Origin: Glandiceps talaboti
Taxonomy: Eukaryota; Hemichordata; Enteropneusta; Spengelidae
Direction of reading: 5' to 3'
Assembly: GCF_964340395.1 (NCBI RefSeq)
Contig: NC_135564.1
Span: 23,290,887-23,354,886 of the forward strand
Length of the DNA stretch: 64,000 bases
Shown: positions 46,944-57,537 of the stretch, piece after piece
Position numbering within the stretch: the first letter of the stretch is position 1
Layout: the number at the start of each line of letters is the position of its first letter
Translations under genes and position numbers: made by a program
Notes under the pieces: model-generated
Database searches by the model: none
Told to the model about the DNA's origin: nothing
The model's input: only the letters and a program-made list of their open reading frames with translations

Positions 46944-47626
46944 AGTCCCCGCTATAATTGGGTTTTAAGGAATTATCACTACTCTGATCACGCAACAACA
47001 TTTGTGAACCTAAAACAAACAGACTTAGATATGTTGTGTGTGCTTGTTGGACATGGAATATGCCTCCAACAATAAAGGATTGGTTGGGTATGGGGGATCA
47101 TATCACGATGAAAATGGAGTCTGAGTTATGGCTTTGGACATGGAAAATTCACAAACAAAATGGCTGGCAGGCAGCCATATTGGATCGTATCACAACGAAA
47201 ATGGATTATACACATGTATGTCATAGAACACTGTCCTAATACCAACTTTGAATGAGATCTGTTCAAGCATGTCTGAGTTATGGCTTTGGACATGAAAATT
47301 CACAAACAAAATGGCTACCAGGCAGCCATATTGGATCGTATCACAATGAAAATGGATATGCACATGTATGTCATAGAACACTGTCCTAATACCAACTTTG
47401 AATGAGATCTGTTCAAGCATGTCTGAGTTATGGCTTTGGACATGGAAAATTCACAAACAAAATGGCTGCTAGGCGGCCATAGTTCAGTTCAGTTTAGTTT
47501 GTAGGTCCAGCCGTTATATGATGGCTCAGGAGGTTCAATAAAGTTGAACTTCGACCTGTAAACAGGTTAAAAAAGAAAAAGCAAAATAGAAAAAAGTCTT
47601 GACCTGTGGATAGAATTCACTGTCAG

Positions 47627-48154
47627 TTATGGTTCGATAGATGCTAAAAGTCTATTCCTAGTGGTGTGAAGGTCAAAACAGTATTGTCTGCAGATCCGTT
47701 CTAATTGTAATTGGACATCAGATGGTACGTTGTTTGTCTCCTCCAGTAAGGTAAGATCGAGCACAAGTTGAGTGATATTTTCTGTCATCCTGGTTGTCAT
47801 AATATCTGAGGTGTATTCACCAGCCGCTGCTTTCATGTTTCTGATAAATTTATTTCTGAGTTTACTAAATAGCTGACAGCTGTTAATGAAGTGTTCACGA
47901 GTTTCTGGAGCTTTGTGACAAAATATGCAAATAGGGTTAATTGTATATTGGTTGAATTTGGCTTTGTTTGCTTGTAGTCTATAGTTACCAGTAACTAGTC
48001 TATTTTTGATGATTACACGTTGTGATTCTCTTATGTTGTTTGAGACACTGGACCATATCAGATGGGGACCGTGCTTGATTCTGTTTGATGTATTGAGATA
48101 ACGTAGACTTGTTTTTTTTATGCTGATGCTTCTAGTTGTACTTGCCAGTAGTTA
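47627..48154 (-). pseudogene. LINE-D ORF2 C-terminal part with CCHC zinc knuckle
   Basis: After a frameshift near the poly(T) at 48155 the frame continues: IWSSVSNNIRESQRVIIKNR, NPICIFCHKAPETREHF, then MKAAAGEYTSDIMTTRM and ends ..LLASIEP at 47627. The C-x2-C-x8-H-x4-C spacing is that of a nucleic-acid-binding knuckle found at the C-terminus of several LINE clades. Confidence 0.65.
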
Positions 48155-50360
48155 TCAACTTTTTTGTTTCCATTGTTTGATAGGGGGTGGATGTGAAAAT
48201 AAGTGATAAATGTCCTGTAGTTGGTACTTGTGAAGTATTGACTTGATAGGGGGTGGATGTGAAAATAAGTGATAAATGTCCTGTAGTTGGTATTTGTGAA
48301 GTATTGACTTAAGATCGCTAAACCAGCTGTTGCTTTTCAGATCTTTAAGAGCAATTTGTCTTTCACCAATACGGAACTCTGGTGAGTTCTTGTTTTGTAG
48401 TATTCTTCCAAGGAGTGAGAGTTTCTTGATGTCAACTTCAGCTTCAATTGTACGTAGTCCAGATAGAAGATAAACAGCTTCGTCAGCGGTGTTTTCAGCC
48501 AGGGATAGAATTTGTTTCAACATTGTTTTTTGTGTTAATTCTAGGTTGTTTATATCACTTTTAGTCAATTTCACAGTTTCGAGACCATATGTAAGCCTAG
48601 GAAGGATAAAGGTAGTCCACATAGAGATAGTGACTTTGGGGCTAAGACCATTTTTACCATGACATCCGGCTCCAAGGGGTGAATATGTAGCTTTTCTGGC
48701 AGATGAGATATTTGATTCTATTTCTGTTTTCAGGGTTGAGTTTCTTGTAATTCCTAAATGTGTTGTTTTAGATTTAATCGGGAGACTCTTACCATTAAGT
48801 AGCAAGTTGCATTCTTGTGACTCTTTTTTGATTGGTGTTACTGAACTTTTCTCTAGATTCATTGTGTACCTTTCATTTGATGTATAGTTTGTTACGCAGT
48901 CCAAGATTTCTTGAGCTTCAATGGTGTTCTTTGCCAGCAAAGATGTATCATCTGCAAAGGTTGGACATGAGCAGTTTGTGAGGACTATGTGGCTGCCAAT
49001 CCCTTTACTGGTGATCTGATGGAGTAGGTCGTTGATAAATACTTTATAGAGGTGAGCAGAAAGTATTCCTCCTTGTCTAACACCTTGCAAGATTGGAAAG
49101 TCTGATGAAAGTTGATTATCCCACTTAACACATGAGGTGGCATTAATATAGAGTTGTTTGACATTGTTTACTACTTGATGGTTGTTGGATAGATAGAGTT
49201 TTCGAAAGAGGGAATTGTGCCATACTACGTCAAATGCTTTTCTGGCATCTAAGGTTATAAACAGGAGGGGTTCCTTATTGTCTTTTGCTTCATTCATAAC
49301 TTCTGAGACTACAAGGGATGCATTGGCTGTAGAAGTGCCTTCTGTGAAACCATACTGGAGTTTGTTCTGCTGTGTTTTGAAGGATTGTTGTAATCTAAAT
49401 AATAGTGTTTTTTCAATGATTTTGCCAAGTATAGGTAGACATGTTATTCCACGGTAGTTCTCAGCAAGTGTCTGGTTTTGAGTACTTTTAGGGATTGGTG
49501 TAATAGATCCAGCTTTCAGGGCTGGTGGAATATATGATTTGTCAATAATTGCATTAATTAGAGGCAGAAGATGTTTGGTAGTTGTAACAGGATCTGCTTT
49601 AAGATGCTCATCTAGGATACCATGGATGTCATGACTTTTGTTGCTGGATAATGACTTTATGTGGGTTATTAGTTCATTTTCTGTTAGGTGAAGTGTTTCA
49701 TTGGGTTGGTTCTTCTTTACTAAATCCAATAGATTCATGTCACTGTCAACTAAATTCTTGTACTCATTATTGAAGTAGGGAGAGTTCTTTGAAGTTGCTA
49801 AATTTGAAAAATGAGATCTGAAACCATTGACTATATTGTCTTCGGGAAATGTAGTACCATTAGCACTTAGATTATTGATTCTGGTAGTTTGGGTTTTTCT
49901 TTGGATCTTGATAAGTTTGTGAAATGTTTTCTTGTCATCAGTATGTGATTCTGTTATGTTATTGTAGAAAGTGTCTCTTTTAATGGCGTACGCTATTCTA
50001 ATAGATCTTCTAAGGATTTTGCGTGCTAGGCATCTTTGAACAGTTAATGGGTTAGTTGGATTAGTTGGTCTTCCAGCTTTGATCCACTCGGTGGCTGCAG
50101 ATCTTGCATTTTTCATGGCTTGTGCAATATTGGGATTCCAAACTTTAATACCATTCTTCCTGCGAGTTTTCTTTCTTAGAATTGGAATATTACTAGATTC
50201 GTTTGCAGCAGAAATTAGGGCCGAAATAAATGTGTCTGTATAACTTTTGATGTCGAATACACTGTTGAATGTTGTTCTTGGGTCGGGTAAATAAAGACTT
50301 AGCTTTTCACAGTATGTTTCAATGTTGACTTTGTCCCATCGAATTCTCTTTGGAAGATTA
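48155..50360 (-). CDS. LINE-D reverse transcriptase
   Basis: A long uninterrupted frame; the first Met is at 50116 but it reads in from about 50360 (NLPKRIRWDKVNIETYCEKL). Order: linker, SSNKSHDIHGILDEHLKAD, ENYRGITCLPILGKIIEKT, LQYGFTEGTSTANASLVV, LFITLDARKAFDVVWH, QGVRQGGILSAHLYKVF and the catalytic CPTFADDTSLLAKN, then LGITRNSTLKTE and FILPRLTYGLETVKL. The end has a perfect 22-residue tandem duplication (SILHKYQLQDIYHLFSHPPP..) from a 66-bp repeat at 48175-48305. The palm domain looks intact, but the element lacks an endonuclease and is frameshifted at both ends. Confidence 0.85.
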
Positions 50361-51204
50361 TAAGTTGGTATTCTATGTGTTGAATTTTGTTCAATCTGGT
50401 AGTTGGTTCTGGTACATTAATAGTTGGTTCTGGTACATTAATAGACTCTATGTGTTTAGTTTCATTCAAACTGGTAGTTGGTTCTGGTACATTAATAGAC
50501 TCTATGTGTTGAGTTTCATTCAATCTGTTAGTTGGTTCTGGTACATTAATAGACTCTATGTGTTGAGTTTCATTCAATCTGGTAGTTGGTTCTGGTACAT
50601 TAATAGACTCTATGTGTTGAGTTTCATTCAATCTGTTAGTTGGTTCTGGTACATTAATAGACTCTATGTGTTGAGTTTCATTCAATCTGTTAGTTGGTTC
50701 TGGTACATTAATAGACTCTATGTGTTGAGTTTCATTCAATCTGGTAGTTGGTTCTGGTACATTAATAGACTCTATGTGTTGAATTTCATTCAATCTGGTA
50801 GTTGGTTCTGGTATAGTGCTATAGGCAGTTCTGGGTGTTGGTGCTGTGTCTTCAGCCTCCACCGATTTGTTATCTACATATAGATGTGATTTGGTACAAG
50901 TTATCTGTTCAGTGTTCGTTGGTTGTACAAATGTATGATTATATTGAGCATAATTCTTTTTACTTTTTCTCCTTATCTGGTGGAGTTGATTATAATGATG
51001 TGGACCATGTTTATTCAACCCTCCGTGATTCTGTTTAATCCTCAGCTGTGAGAGTTCATTTTCAATATTAGAAATTCGTAATTGTTGAACTTGGTATTCA
51101 ATATTAGAGAGTCTTATCATAGTCAAGGAATCAGAGTGGTAGCAGAGGGTAGGTCTTTCCATTTGCTGGTATGAGTTTGTGTGAAGATTAGGGATAGAGT
51201 TCAT
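50299..51204 (-). CDS. LINE-D spacer protein with 18-residue tandem repeats
   Basis: About 301 codons. The N-terminal half has a short coiled-coil-like stretch (IEYQVQQLRISNIENELSQL), then a Q/N-rich linker. The C-terminal half is seven or eight copies of an 18-residue unit (NVPEPTNRLNETQHIESI), encoded by a 54-bp tandem repeat at about 50395-50820. It then runs out of frame into the start of the RT linker. In intact relatives I would expect the endonuclease here. It is probably part of the LINE's protein; function unknown. Confidence 0.5.
   Translation of the reverse strand: MNSIPNLHTNSYQQMERPTLCYHSDSLTMIRLSNIEYQVQQLRISNIENELSQLRIKQNHGGLNKHGPHHYNQLHQIRRKSKKNYAQYNHTFVQPTNTEQITCTKSHLYVDNKSVEAEDTAPTPRTAYSTIPEPTTRLNEIQHIESINVPEPTTRLNETQHIESINVPEPTNRLNETQHIESINVPEPTNRLNETQHIESINVPEPTTRLNETQHIESINVPEPTNRLNETQHIESINVPEPTTSLNETKHIESINVPEPTINVPEPTTRLNKIQHIEYQLIIFQREFDGTKSTLKHTVKS
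50395..50820. repeat. 54-bp tandem repeat inside LINE-D
   Basis: Seven or eight near-identical copies around 'gttggttctggtacattaat' and 'agactctatgtgttgag'. The unit length is a multiple of three, so the frame is kept through it. Confidence 0.95.
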
Positions 51205-51249
51205 GTGCTGTTGAAATTGAGATGGACCAGGCCCTGTGTTGAGAATTGA

Positions 51250-51985
51250 TTAAACTTGTTCAGGATTCAATTGGACTTGTATTTCATTGTCAGTAACAGA
51301 CGTAGTAACAGGTGGTGTAGGATCTAAGATATTTGGTTGGATTAATGATGGCGAAACAATTGGTTTACTGTTGTCTAACTGAGCAGATTGGTTATTGCTA
51401 ATGTTCTGCGCTTCATATGTTAAATGCTGGCGTTCTGGGCTTTTAGTTGATTTACTTGGATTGGTACCCTTGCCGTTGATTTGTGATGCAAGGTAGTTGG
51501 TGCAGGCTTCTTCAATCATTTTATTTACATGTTTGAGATCTGGGTATTTTTTTAGCATCTTCAGTATGTTCATAAGATCTTTTGATAAAAATTGGTTGAG
51601 TTGGTTTCCATTTATCAATATACGGGAAGTTGTATGGTAGAGGTTAATACGGTATAATTGTCTTCCTCTTGGTGAGACTCTGATTGATAGGGATCTTTCA
51701 CATTCAAGTCCATTATTATCGACCTTGGTATGAGTAACAACATGATGATCTTGGTAATAGTTCGTCAAAGAGCTTTTAATGATTTCGTACGCAGCAGCTG
51801 AGAGGGTTAGAATAACTCCACCTTCGGTGAACTCAGATTTACAATGATATTCTCTGTTAGCTGCCTCTGCTTTTTTACTTATGGCATTGGTTGGGTTAAT
51901 TGAATAGTCAACAATTGAACATGTACTTGCATTATGATAGTTATTACCAAATTTTGAAGGTGTGTATACTTGGGTTGGCTTCATA
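51250..51985 (-). CDS. LINE-D N-terminal protein
   Basis: A frame from about MKPTQVYTPSKFGNNYHNAS to ..QVQLNPEQV stop at 51250. The Met at 52050 lies in F5 DNA and is not the native start. Contains CSIVDYSINPTNAIS, GGVILTLSAAAYEIIKSSLT and a conserved-looking INLYHTTSRILINGNQLNQF, as in the N-terminal regions of some LINE polyproteins. A Pro/Ser/Asn-rich tail follows. Function unknown; probably a nucleic-acid-binding ORF1-like part. Confidence 0.55.
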
Positions 51986-52315
51986 TTGGATCGTATCATG
52001 ACAACAATGACTATGCACATGTATGTCATAGAACACTGTCCTAATACCAACTTTGAATGAGATCTGTTAAAGCATGTCTGAGTTATGGCTTTAGACAGGG
52101 AAAATTCACAAACAAAATGATTGCTAGGCGGCCATATTGGATCATATCATAAAACAAATTGACGTGCATATGTATGCCATAGTATGTTGCCCCTGTACCA
52201 AGTTTGAAAAATATCGGTCCAGGCATCTCCAAGAAACAGCTGCGGATGGACGGACGGACGGACAGATGGAACCCAATCCATAAGTCCCCGTTCCGGACTT
52301 CGTCCGCGGGGACTA

Positions 52316-54035
52316 ACAAGTATTCAGAACCTAATCAGTAAAAATTTGATCAAAAAACCATGTACACTGAGCTTTGCCTATTGAAAGAGCTTATGTCTGA
52401 GCATACAAATCAGAGAGTATTATGGTATATTCAGCATACTGTGTACAAGTATATGCCATTTGTTGATAATAGCTAATTAAATAGGGATGATAGAAATCAC
52501 CCATATCCATCTGTCAATCTACCTGTGCATGTGTACGTCTCATGGCTAACCATAACTCTGACACTAAGACTTAATTTCAACCAAACCTGGTACAAATCTC
52601 AAAAACTGTAGAGTGTATATGTTTGTCACATAATTTGTAGTACAACTGAACTGAAATGGTTCAGTAGTGCTATAGGCATGTTGTGCTGTCTGTCCATCTA
52701 AAACTAAAGAGATTTAATACACTGAGTGTCTACTGAAGTGTCAACACGCATATTATCTAAAGTGAATACATCCAGTCTCTACTGAAGTGTGAATGCTGAT
52801 ATTAGTATCTGAAGTGAATACAGCTGGGTTGACTGCGGCACAATTGTGGTTCACCTCTTGTTCAAGGACATACAGGCCAACCCTTACCCAAGCCGAGCAT
52901 CCTGGAAACCATAATTGTATTGATTAAATGGGTCAGGATATCTATCTCTAATCCTCCAGCTTCGTATAACATGTCTGTTGCCTGCACCAAGGTGAACATA
53001 CTTCTAGACGATGATGTCTGTTAGCTTTGTTTAAGTTCTACTCTCCCATAGCTCGAAGATCATACCTCTGAGCTCCAGTAACAGTTTAATAGCACTAGTG
53101 GGTTTAATATGAGGAAGTCCATTTCCTGGGGGAAAATAAAAAAATGTTGGAATAAAATGTACTTGGTCCAATAAAGTGAGACAATCCAATAATGGTCCAA
53201 TAAAGTGATAGTGGTGTAACCCCTCTATGAGCCAATGCCAAACACTGGAAGTGTTGAATCTAATGTAACCTTAAGGTGGGGTAAGGTACAATGGCGGGAT
53301 GGGTGTTGAAAGGAAACAAATAGTTATTAGTAACTGGATAAAGTCATATATCTGTACATATTATTTGTGATTCCTTTATAGAATGGTTATTAGCTTTTTA
53401 GCACATATTGGCATGGTGGATGTGTGTGTACACGAATGTGTGAATATATCGTCACGTCAGTGCAGTAAGGTTGGATCTGCCTATACAATTGCAAAGCAGA
53501 TGTACAACCTTTCTGCATTGATGTGGCGATATGTAAATATGTATGTATGTATGTATGTATGTAAATATGTATGCATGTATGTATGTGTGTGTGTGTATTT
53601 ATACATGTATGTATGTATGTATGTAAATGTCAGTACATTTATGTACTTGAATACCAATTTTAAATATATTTGTTGTGTGTAAGTATCCATTCTATGAATA
53701 TAAGTCTGTATATAAGTATAGCAACACCACCACGCTCATTGCAACAGTGTAATGATGGTGTATATTGTATACACAACAAAGAGATGGCTGATTATATGGA
53801 TGAAAATTTACATTACATTGACACAAGAAGCTATAGATGTGCAACAATGACATTTTGTACCAATGCCTTACAAAACACTTATCTGGTTACTTTTACTGAG
53901 TATTAAAGAGTACTAAACAAGAAGGTGTATTCTGAAGTATTTTTACAGTACAAATAATATTTGTTAAAATTCAGTATTTGGAATTACTATATAAACTGAC
54001 CTTGGTAACTCAAAATGATCAAACAATAAACCTAC
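52316..54035. other. repeat fragments and unassigned sequence
   Basis: 52385-52470 is the inverted partner of 46335-46400. 52490-52640 is an F4 fragment. 52639-52690 is the hairpin start of F1 only (TACAACTGAAC..GTTCAGTAGTGCT). (GTAT)n lies at about 53537-53625, and a small F1 piece ('agcaacaccaccacgctcat') at 53719. No exon of the minus-strand gene at 54.0-54.9 kb was recognised further downstream. Confidence 0.45.
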
Positions 54036-54260
54036 CTCTAATGTGATGTGCACTGTTAAATGCTCTTGTTCTGTGGGCATTTCTCTCCAGTGGCTGCAAA
54101 TACACCCACTATTCAGGATTTTGCCCTTCAGGTGGTGGATGATACCCACCAGGGTGGTTTACAACAGGTTGTTGCAAACTGAACACCAACCCTGGTTGAT
54201 GATCCAACACCTGAAGTGCAAAATCTGTAACTCTTCTCGAGTCATGTTCATTATCACCGT
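54036..54260 (-). pseudogene. P2X7-C-terminal-like (zinc ballast) protein, exon B
   Basis: Minus-strand exon with acceptor 'taacttatctag' (54261-54262) and donor 'gag|gtaggt' (54036). The frame reads RRVTDFALQVLDHQPGLVFS, a Pro-rich HPGGYHPPPEGQNPE, then after a frame change CICSHWREMPTEQEHLT. The C-x-C-x2-(C/W)-REMPTE-E pattern is the start of the P2RX7-type intracellular zinc-binding domain. It occurs in many single-domain invertebrate proteins and in mobile-element proteins. One expected cysteine is W here. Broken by a frameshift. Confidence 0.6.
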
Positions 54261-54307
54261 CTAGATAAGTTAAAGCAAATAAATAATCATACTTAGAATT
54301 GTTCCAC

Positions 54308-54311
<4 letters not shown>

Positions 54312-54361
<50 letters not shown>
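54312..54361. repeat. (AC)n microsatellite
   Basis: About 25 perfect AC units, in the intron between the two P2X7-like exons. Confidence 0.95.
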
Positions 54362-54363
<2 letters not shown>

Positions 54364-54624
54364 TCTGAGCTGTTTCACATGTAGAAAATTTGTCATATAT
54401 AGTGGCACAAATAAATCATAACACATGTAAGTCAACAGTACTTTGTCTTTTAGTTTTAAAAATGATTATGATTCTATAGCACAGGTTATCTGTGTGGATT
54501 GATTCCATCAATCAAAGCTGCTCGGAAGTCAGTAGTGGAAGATGAAATGTGACAACAGTATTTGATGGTGTTCTTTTTGGTAATATGTATGACATACAAT
54601 AAAGTTATAGTGCACTGTACTTAC

Positions 54625-54861
54625 ACGCAGTCTTGCATTCCTCTGTTCAAGTTGTCCCACATTTTTAATTTGTCCTACACCTCTCCCTCTCCCTGCCTCT
54701 ACCTCTACCATCTTGCGATTGTGTTACTCTTCTTGGTACTTCTCTTCCCCTCGTACTCCCCTTCCTCTCCCTCTTCTTCTTACTCGGCATCTTCCTTCAT
54801 GACTTGGGGAGTAATCTGCATCATCTGAATCATGTTCATTTTCTGCTGATGATGAATTTGT
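54625..54861 (-). pseudogene. P2X7-C-terminal-like protein, exon A (acidic and RG-rich)
   Basis: Minus strand: acceptor 'gtacttttccag' before 54861, donor 'cgt|gtaagt' at 54624. Frame: TNSSSAENEHDSDDADYSPS, RRRGRGRGVRGEEKYQEE, one TAA, then GRGRGVGQIKNVGQLEQRNA. An acidic segment, an RG-rich linker and a short helical Q-L-E-Q-R-N segment before the zinc domain are usual for this protein type. The single nonsense codon means the copy is dead or misread. Confidence 0.55.
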
Positions 54862-55510
54862 CTGGAAAAGTACATAATATAGAAATATAAATAATTATGT
54901 AATGAACATTCATGTTAGCATTAAATTACAAGACTGCACTGTGCCATATTTATTTGTAATGATTCAATATACTCCATAAAACATGAAAATTATGCTGGCA
55001 ACACTTCCGTCCCTAAATAGTTGTTCTAGTAGATATATAGAAATAGTTTTACTGTCTGTACCTTTTGAAGCTATTTACAACAGGCTAAACTAAGAACAAG
55101 TGAAAGTTGTATTCAACCAAAGGAGTGAAGCGAGAGTCTTGAATTAGTAAATTAATAAAGTAGATGTACTGTTCCTGTATTTTCAACTTCACTGTTACAT
55201 TGAATATGGATATTATTTCTGTATCTCATAGACAAGAAGTATGTATTGTGGTTAAAACTTGTAAGTATTATGTAAACATTTGTGTGGACATGCATGTATA
55301 CTCCATGGTCTTGGGTACAGTTATTGTCACTGCACTCTGTAGTAAATAGCTTCCTGTATCTCAATCACAGAAAGCTAATCAAACATAAAATACCAAAAAA
55401 ACTCCCAAATTAAACAAATCTGTGTTCAGACAGTAAAATTGCTATCTACCAACTAAAACAACAATTGTGGTAATAAAGTAATGTGTTGCAGGGTGATAGA
55501 ATAATATTAT
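54862..55510. other. unassigned sequence
   Basis: No recognisable exon or repeat. AT-rich with short frames on both strands. Confidence 0.4.
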
Positions 55511-56852
55511 AGGGACCGGTCAGTTTCTTCGGCCTGGGGGGGGGGGGGGGGGGGGGGGGGGCGGTGGATTGGTAGGGGGGGTCACCCTGTTTTTGAAATT
55601 GGCAGTAGGGGGGGGGGGGGTCATGCTGTTTTGAAAATTGTGGATAGGGGGGGGGTCATTGTGTTTTAGATTGTGATGGAAGAAAAAAAAGCCTTTCTAC
55701 AATGGCATATAGCCTTGTCTGAAATGTGGTACATGTCAATATTTGTTCTTGTCCCTGATTCTTACATAAATTCTTTAACATTACTTATTAGTTCAAACCT
55801 AACTATACATATTCATATACATGTACCGGTATTACCTACCTACCACACTAGTTACAGAACATGTCATGTAAATGCTTGGCTGTTTCACAATCAATGCTTC
55901 GCTTATATTGCACTAAAATTTGGGGCAAAAGTGAACTTGAAGGTTTCGTAATGGTAATTTTCATAGATAGTTTATAAATGAAGTGAATCTAAATTGTTCT
56001 ACTCGTCATGCTATTGACACTACAAATCACCACATCTCATCAGATTCCAGTTACTATTATACACTAGGTATGACCACCTAAAGTTCTCTAACATACCGGT
56101 GACTTTATTATACATGCAATATTAATGCCCCTATATACTAATGTTACATTCCATTTTATGTGATATGAGAAACTCATTTAAAAACGTTTTACGTTAGCTT
56201 TTCGAAGCTTGGATATATTACCTCAAAGGTTATGAATAACCTAAACATTGCCTTTAGTATCTCAACCAAAAAACTCCAGATCTGCCAGGGGGAAAACCCC
56301 AAGGACTCCCTCACCCCCAGAGGTCACTCATACATTCAACCAACAATCAGATGCACCAACAACCTTTTTACTGTCATAATGGTATTAAACTTTTCTTAAA
56401 TATTTTCACCCTATTCTAATTTAATATGATATTGTCTTTTCAAGATCTGAAACATTTTTGCCAAGATAGTCTAAAATTGCCTTAAACTCCAAATCTCCCC
56501 TACCAATGATACTACCATTATAGATGTGCTGACCTTTACTACATGTATATAATGATGCCATTTAAACTTTTTAAGAACATATTTCAACCCTTAGTGTAAG
56601 TTATAAAGAATAGTTTCTGATACTTGCTGTCTTCTAAAGCATGGATTAAGTTATTGCTTGAAAGGGTCTGAATAGCCTAAATATTGGCTTTAAGAGTAAA
56701 AATCCTCCAGGGTTTCTAGAGGGAGACCCCCTCAGACCCACCACATGAGGTTTTTGGTTTTACAGATAGGGGGGTCAGTGACTTTTTGTCGGCCCGATTT
56801 AAGAATCCACCGCCCCCCCCCCCCCCCAGGCTGGAGAAACTGACCGGTCCCT
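55511..56852. mobile_element. G1: 1.34-kb TIR element with poly(G)/poly(C) in its ends
   Basis: Ends are inverted repeats: AGGGACCGGTCAGTTTCT, then T/CC/GGCCT, a G run, then GCGGTGGATT; the right end mirrors this with a C run (56814-56827). The left G run spans about 55538-55561, with more G runs at 55609-55620 and 55648-55656. A possible 4-bp target duplication ATTA flanks TAGGG..CCCTA. The interior has G-rich text on the left and C-rich on the right, with no coding region. Superfamily not identified. Confidence 0.8.
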
Positions 56853-57537
56853 AATTATAATGTAGTCAATAACATTAAATAAAAAAATTAATAGATAAAG
56901 TGGTGTACTTTTTTACACATGTACATGATGGTAAATACATGTCCAGACATTTGACATGACCTATGATTATGAAGCCAGTATATGAGTACAAATATGGCAA
57001 TTAATTGAATTAACTTGTACACAGAGACACACAGCATTTGTAGTAAAGAATATGTAAACCATCGGTACCATTTCCACTACCATAATGAACTGGGGCAAAC
57101 AGTGGCAAAACAAAGTTGCTCTTCGCGTACCACAAATTATGTACACTAGTACGGCGAGTACGATACGAGGAGGGGGCACGATTAGTCGCATCGGTACGCC
57201 GGTAGGTATCACTGTCACTGAGTTGGGTTATAAATACGCGGTTCTACTAGTAGTATACTGCACTGTCCTTGTCACGAATTAGACGACGAGAGATAGAACA
57301 TGGGTTCAACATATAGTAATAATAATAATACTAATTTGAGGCGCCAATCATTGTTTTTCCGTGCGGGGATAGTTTGTCAAAGTAAGGCATTTGTATTGTT
57401 TCACAGAGTAGCCTATAGCAGCTTGGTGTACTGTAACTTCATACAGGCTCTAGTCTAGAGTGGATAACATGTTTGGGAAAAGAAATACAATTATTGTCGG
57501 AGCGAATTATTTTGTTTCTGGCCAGTATATACTTATT
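56853..57537. other. unassigned, with a locally CpG-rich patch
   Basis: 57110-57290 is richer in CpG than its surroundings ('agtacggcgagtacgatacg', 'ataaatacgcggttc') and could be a promoter or first exon of the minus-strand gene at 54.0-54.9 kb. No splice-consistent exon was found. Confidence 0.3.

Larger units (their letters stand above)
47481..51984 (-). mobile_element. LINE-D: non-LTR retrotransposon with C-terminal CCHC, endonuclease missing
   Basis: Minus strand, from an N-terminal ORF near 51985 to a 3' end at 47481 inside F5. It has the order N-terminal protein, spacer with 18-residue repeats, RT, and a C-terminal zinc knuckle (CIFCHKAPETREHFINSC). No endonuclease-like stretch is visible between the spacer and the RT linker. 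RT wording (ENYRGITCLPILGKIIE, GVRQGGILSAHLYKVF) differs from the Rex1 and CR1 copies. The clade is unresolved (RTEX, Proto2 and Tx1 would need a tree). Confidence 0.85.
46944..52315 (-). repeat. F5 dispersed repeat, complete copy split by LINE-D
   Basis: In minus orientation: hairpin end at 52283-52314, far end at 46944 (TAGTCCCCGC and 'attgggtt'). The hairpin is double: outer arms AGTCCCCG and CGGGGACT, inner arms CGGAC and GTCCG around TTC. Five units of about 130-200 bp carry 'tgagttatggctttggacat' and 'catgtatgtcatagaacact'. LINE-D (47481-51984) interrupts it. 'aca' flanks both ends (46941-46943 and 52316-52318). Confidence 0.8.

Noticed and set aside
50350-50883. Plus-strand frame with WFWYINRLYVLSFIQ repeats
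   Set aside because: Antisense of the 54-bp coding repeat in LINE-D; the minus-strand frame continues into protein-like sequence on its N-terminal side.
53383-53690. Frames with repeating Met-Tyr-Val-Cys or His-Thr-Tyr
   Set aside because: Translation of the (GTAT)n microsatellite.
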